64,000 nucleotides of DNA from positions 115,132 through 179,131 of the forward strand of contig NZ_BMXJ01000004.1 in NCBI RefSeq assembly GCF_014651695.1, written 5' to 3'. Numbering within the stretch: the first letter of the stretch is position 1; the number at the start of each line of letters is the position of its first letter. The translations under genes and the position numbers were made by a program. Below, piece by piece: positions 63,681 to 64,000 of the stretch. Source of the stretch: Nocardiopsis terrae (GTDB taxonomy: Bacteria; Actinomycetota; Actinomycetes; Streptosporangiales; Streptosporangiaceae). The notes beneath the pieces are model-generated. The model ran no database searches. It was not told the origin of the DNA and saw nothing but the letters and a program-made list of their open reading frames with translations.

Positions 63681-64000
63681 CTGGAGTGTGGACCCGGGCC
63701 AGGTGGGCACGGTGCTGACCCAGGTCGCCGGCTACATCGGTGAGGAGGGCGGGGGTGAGGGCCTGCTCGGGCACATGGACGCCATCCAGGAGGCCATCAC
63801 CGGCAGTGAGTCGGCCGCGCACAGCACCCCGGTCAGTATCGCGCTGGGCGAGTTCTGCGGGCACTACTTCGGGGTGATGGGCGAGATGGTCGCCAGGACG
63901 GCCAGTGGCATCGAGGGTGCCAGTGATGCCACCAACGCCTACGTCAACGGTGATCTGGAGATGGCCGCCGAGGCGCAGAGCACCGCTGGGGAGGTCCCCG
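63673..64000 (+). CDS. DUF6507/WXG-like protein, N-terminal 109 aa, cut by window edge
   Basis: Starts GTG 63673: SWSVDPGQVGTVLTQVAGYI at the N-terminus, a helical body with a Gly-rich break, and YVNGDLEMAAEAQSTAGEVP at the cut. This is the pattern of DUF6507 proteins, ESAT-6/WXG100-like helical hairpins found near type VII secretion substrates in actinomycetes. The family is about 120-130 aa, so nearly all of it is present. It is translated together with the 37-aa ORF before it. Secreted toxin or effector genes may follow outside the window. Confidence 0.7.
   Translation, partial: MGSWSVDPGQVGTVLTQVAGYIGEEGGGEGLLGHMDAIQEAITGSESAAHSTPVSIALGEFCGHYFGVMGEMVARTASGIEGASDATNAYVNGDLEMAAEAQSTAGEVP

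Overview
This window comes from a very GC-rich actinomycete, most likely a Nocardiopsis or a close relative in the Nocardiopsaceae. Third codon positions are almost all G or C, GTG and TTG starts are common, and several genes have a -10-like hexamer exactly 6 nt before the start codon, with no Shine-Dalgarno, as in leaderless transcripts. The family-6 cellulase closely resembles Thermobifida Cel6A and has a CelR/CebR-type operator. No rRNA, tRNA, CRISPR array or intact insertion sequence was seen. The genus is an inference.

Layout. 1-10.6 kb is mostly core metabolism: part of a peptide ABC transporter, glucose-6-phosphate isomerase, a BacNav-like ion channel, and a lactate-utilisation operon (lutABC) with a divergent FadR/LldR-type regulator and a 17-bp operator. 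10.6-18 kb holds a cytochrome P450 without the usual ExxR motif, a DUF2786 protein, and a two-gene RNA-repair operon (RNA ligase plus HD-Pnk end-healing enzyme), then a PNPOx-like protein and an MFS exporter.

17.7-25.7 kb is the most interesting block, an FxSxx-type RiPP locus. It has a 57-aa precursor-like peptide ending in a variant core (GFVNDPE), an FxsT-like NB-ARC/TPR protein, a radical SAM/SPASM FxsB-like maturase, and a separate HExxH protein translationally coupled to it. Downstream of the precursor on the same strand are a STAND-type ATPase and a membrane-anchored coiled-coil protein. The parts suggest that a cross-linked peptide is made and possibly sensed by the STAND/NB-ARC proteins; that link is inference.

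26-36 kb carries three related proteins of unknown function (two are clear paralogues flanking a GltS-type symporter), an amidase, a GNAT acetyltransferase and an SDR. 36-44 kb is a run of small housekeeping and hypothetical genes plus the cellulase. 44.6-49.2 kb is a polysaccharide cassette (ParB-like protein, heparinase II/III-like lyase, glycosyltransferase) whose early part is clearly lower in GC, suggesting acquisition. 49.8-52 kb has an MFS protein and a chitin-type AA10 LPMO. 52.2-56 kb is a reactive-sulfur module: TauE/SafE exporter, persulfide dioxygenase-rhodanese, rhodanese/DUF2892 protein and a CstR-like repressor, with ATAC..GTAT operator-like dyads before three of the genes. 56-60.4 kb has a probable helicase-gene remnant, a Panacea-MazF toxin-antitoxin pair and a large LuxR (LAL) regulator. 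The window ends with two exported proteins, a hypothetical protein, a 37-aa ORF and the start of a DUF6507/WXG-like gene.
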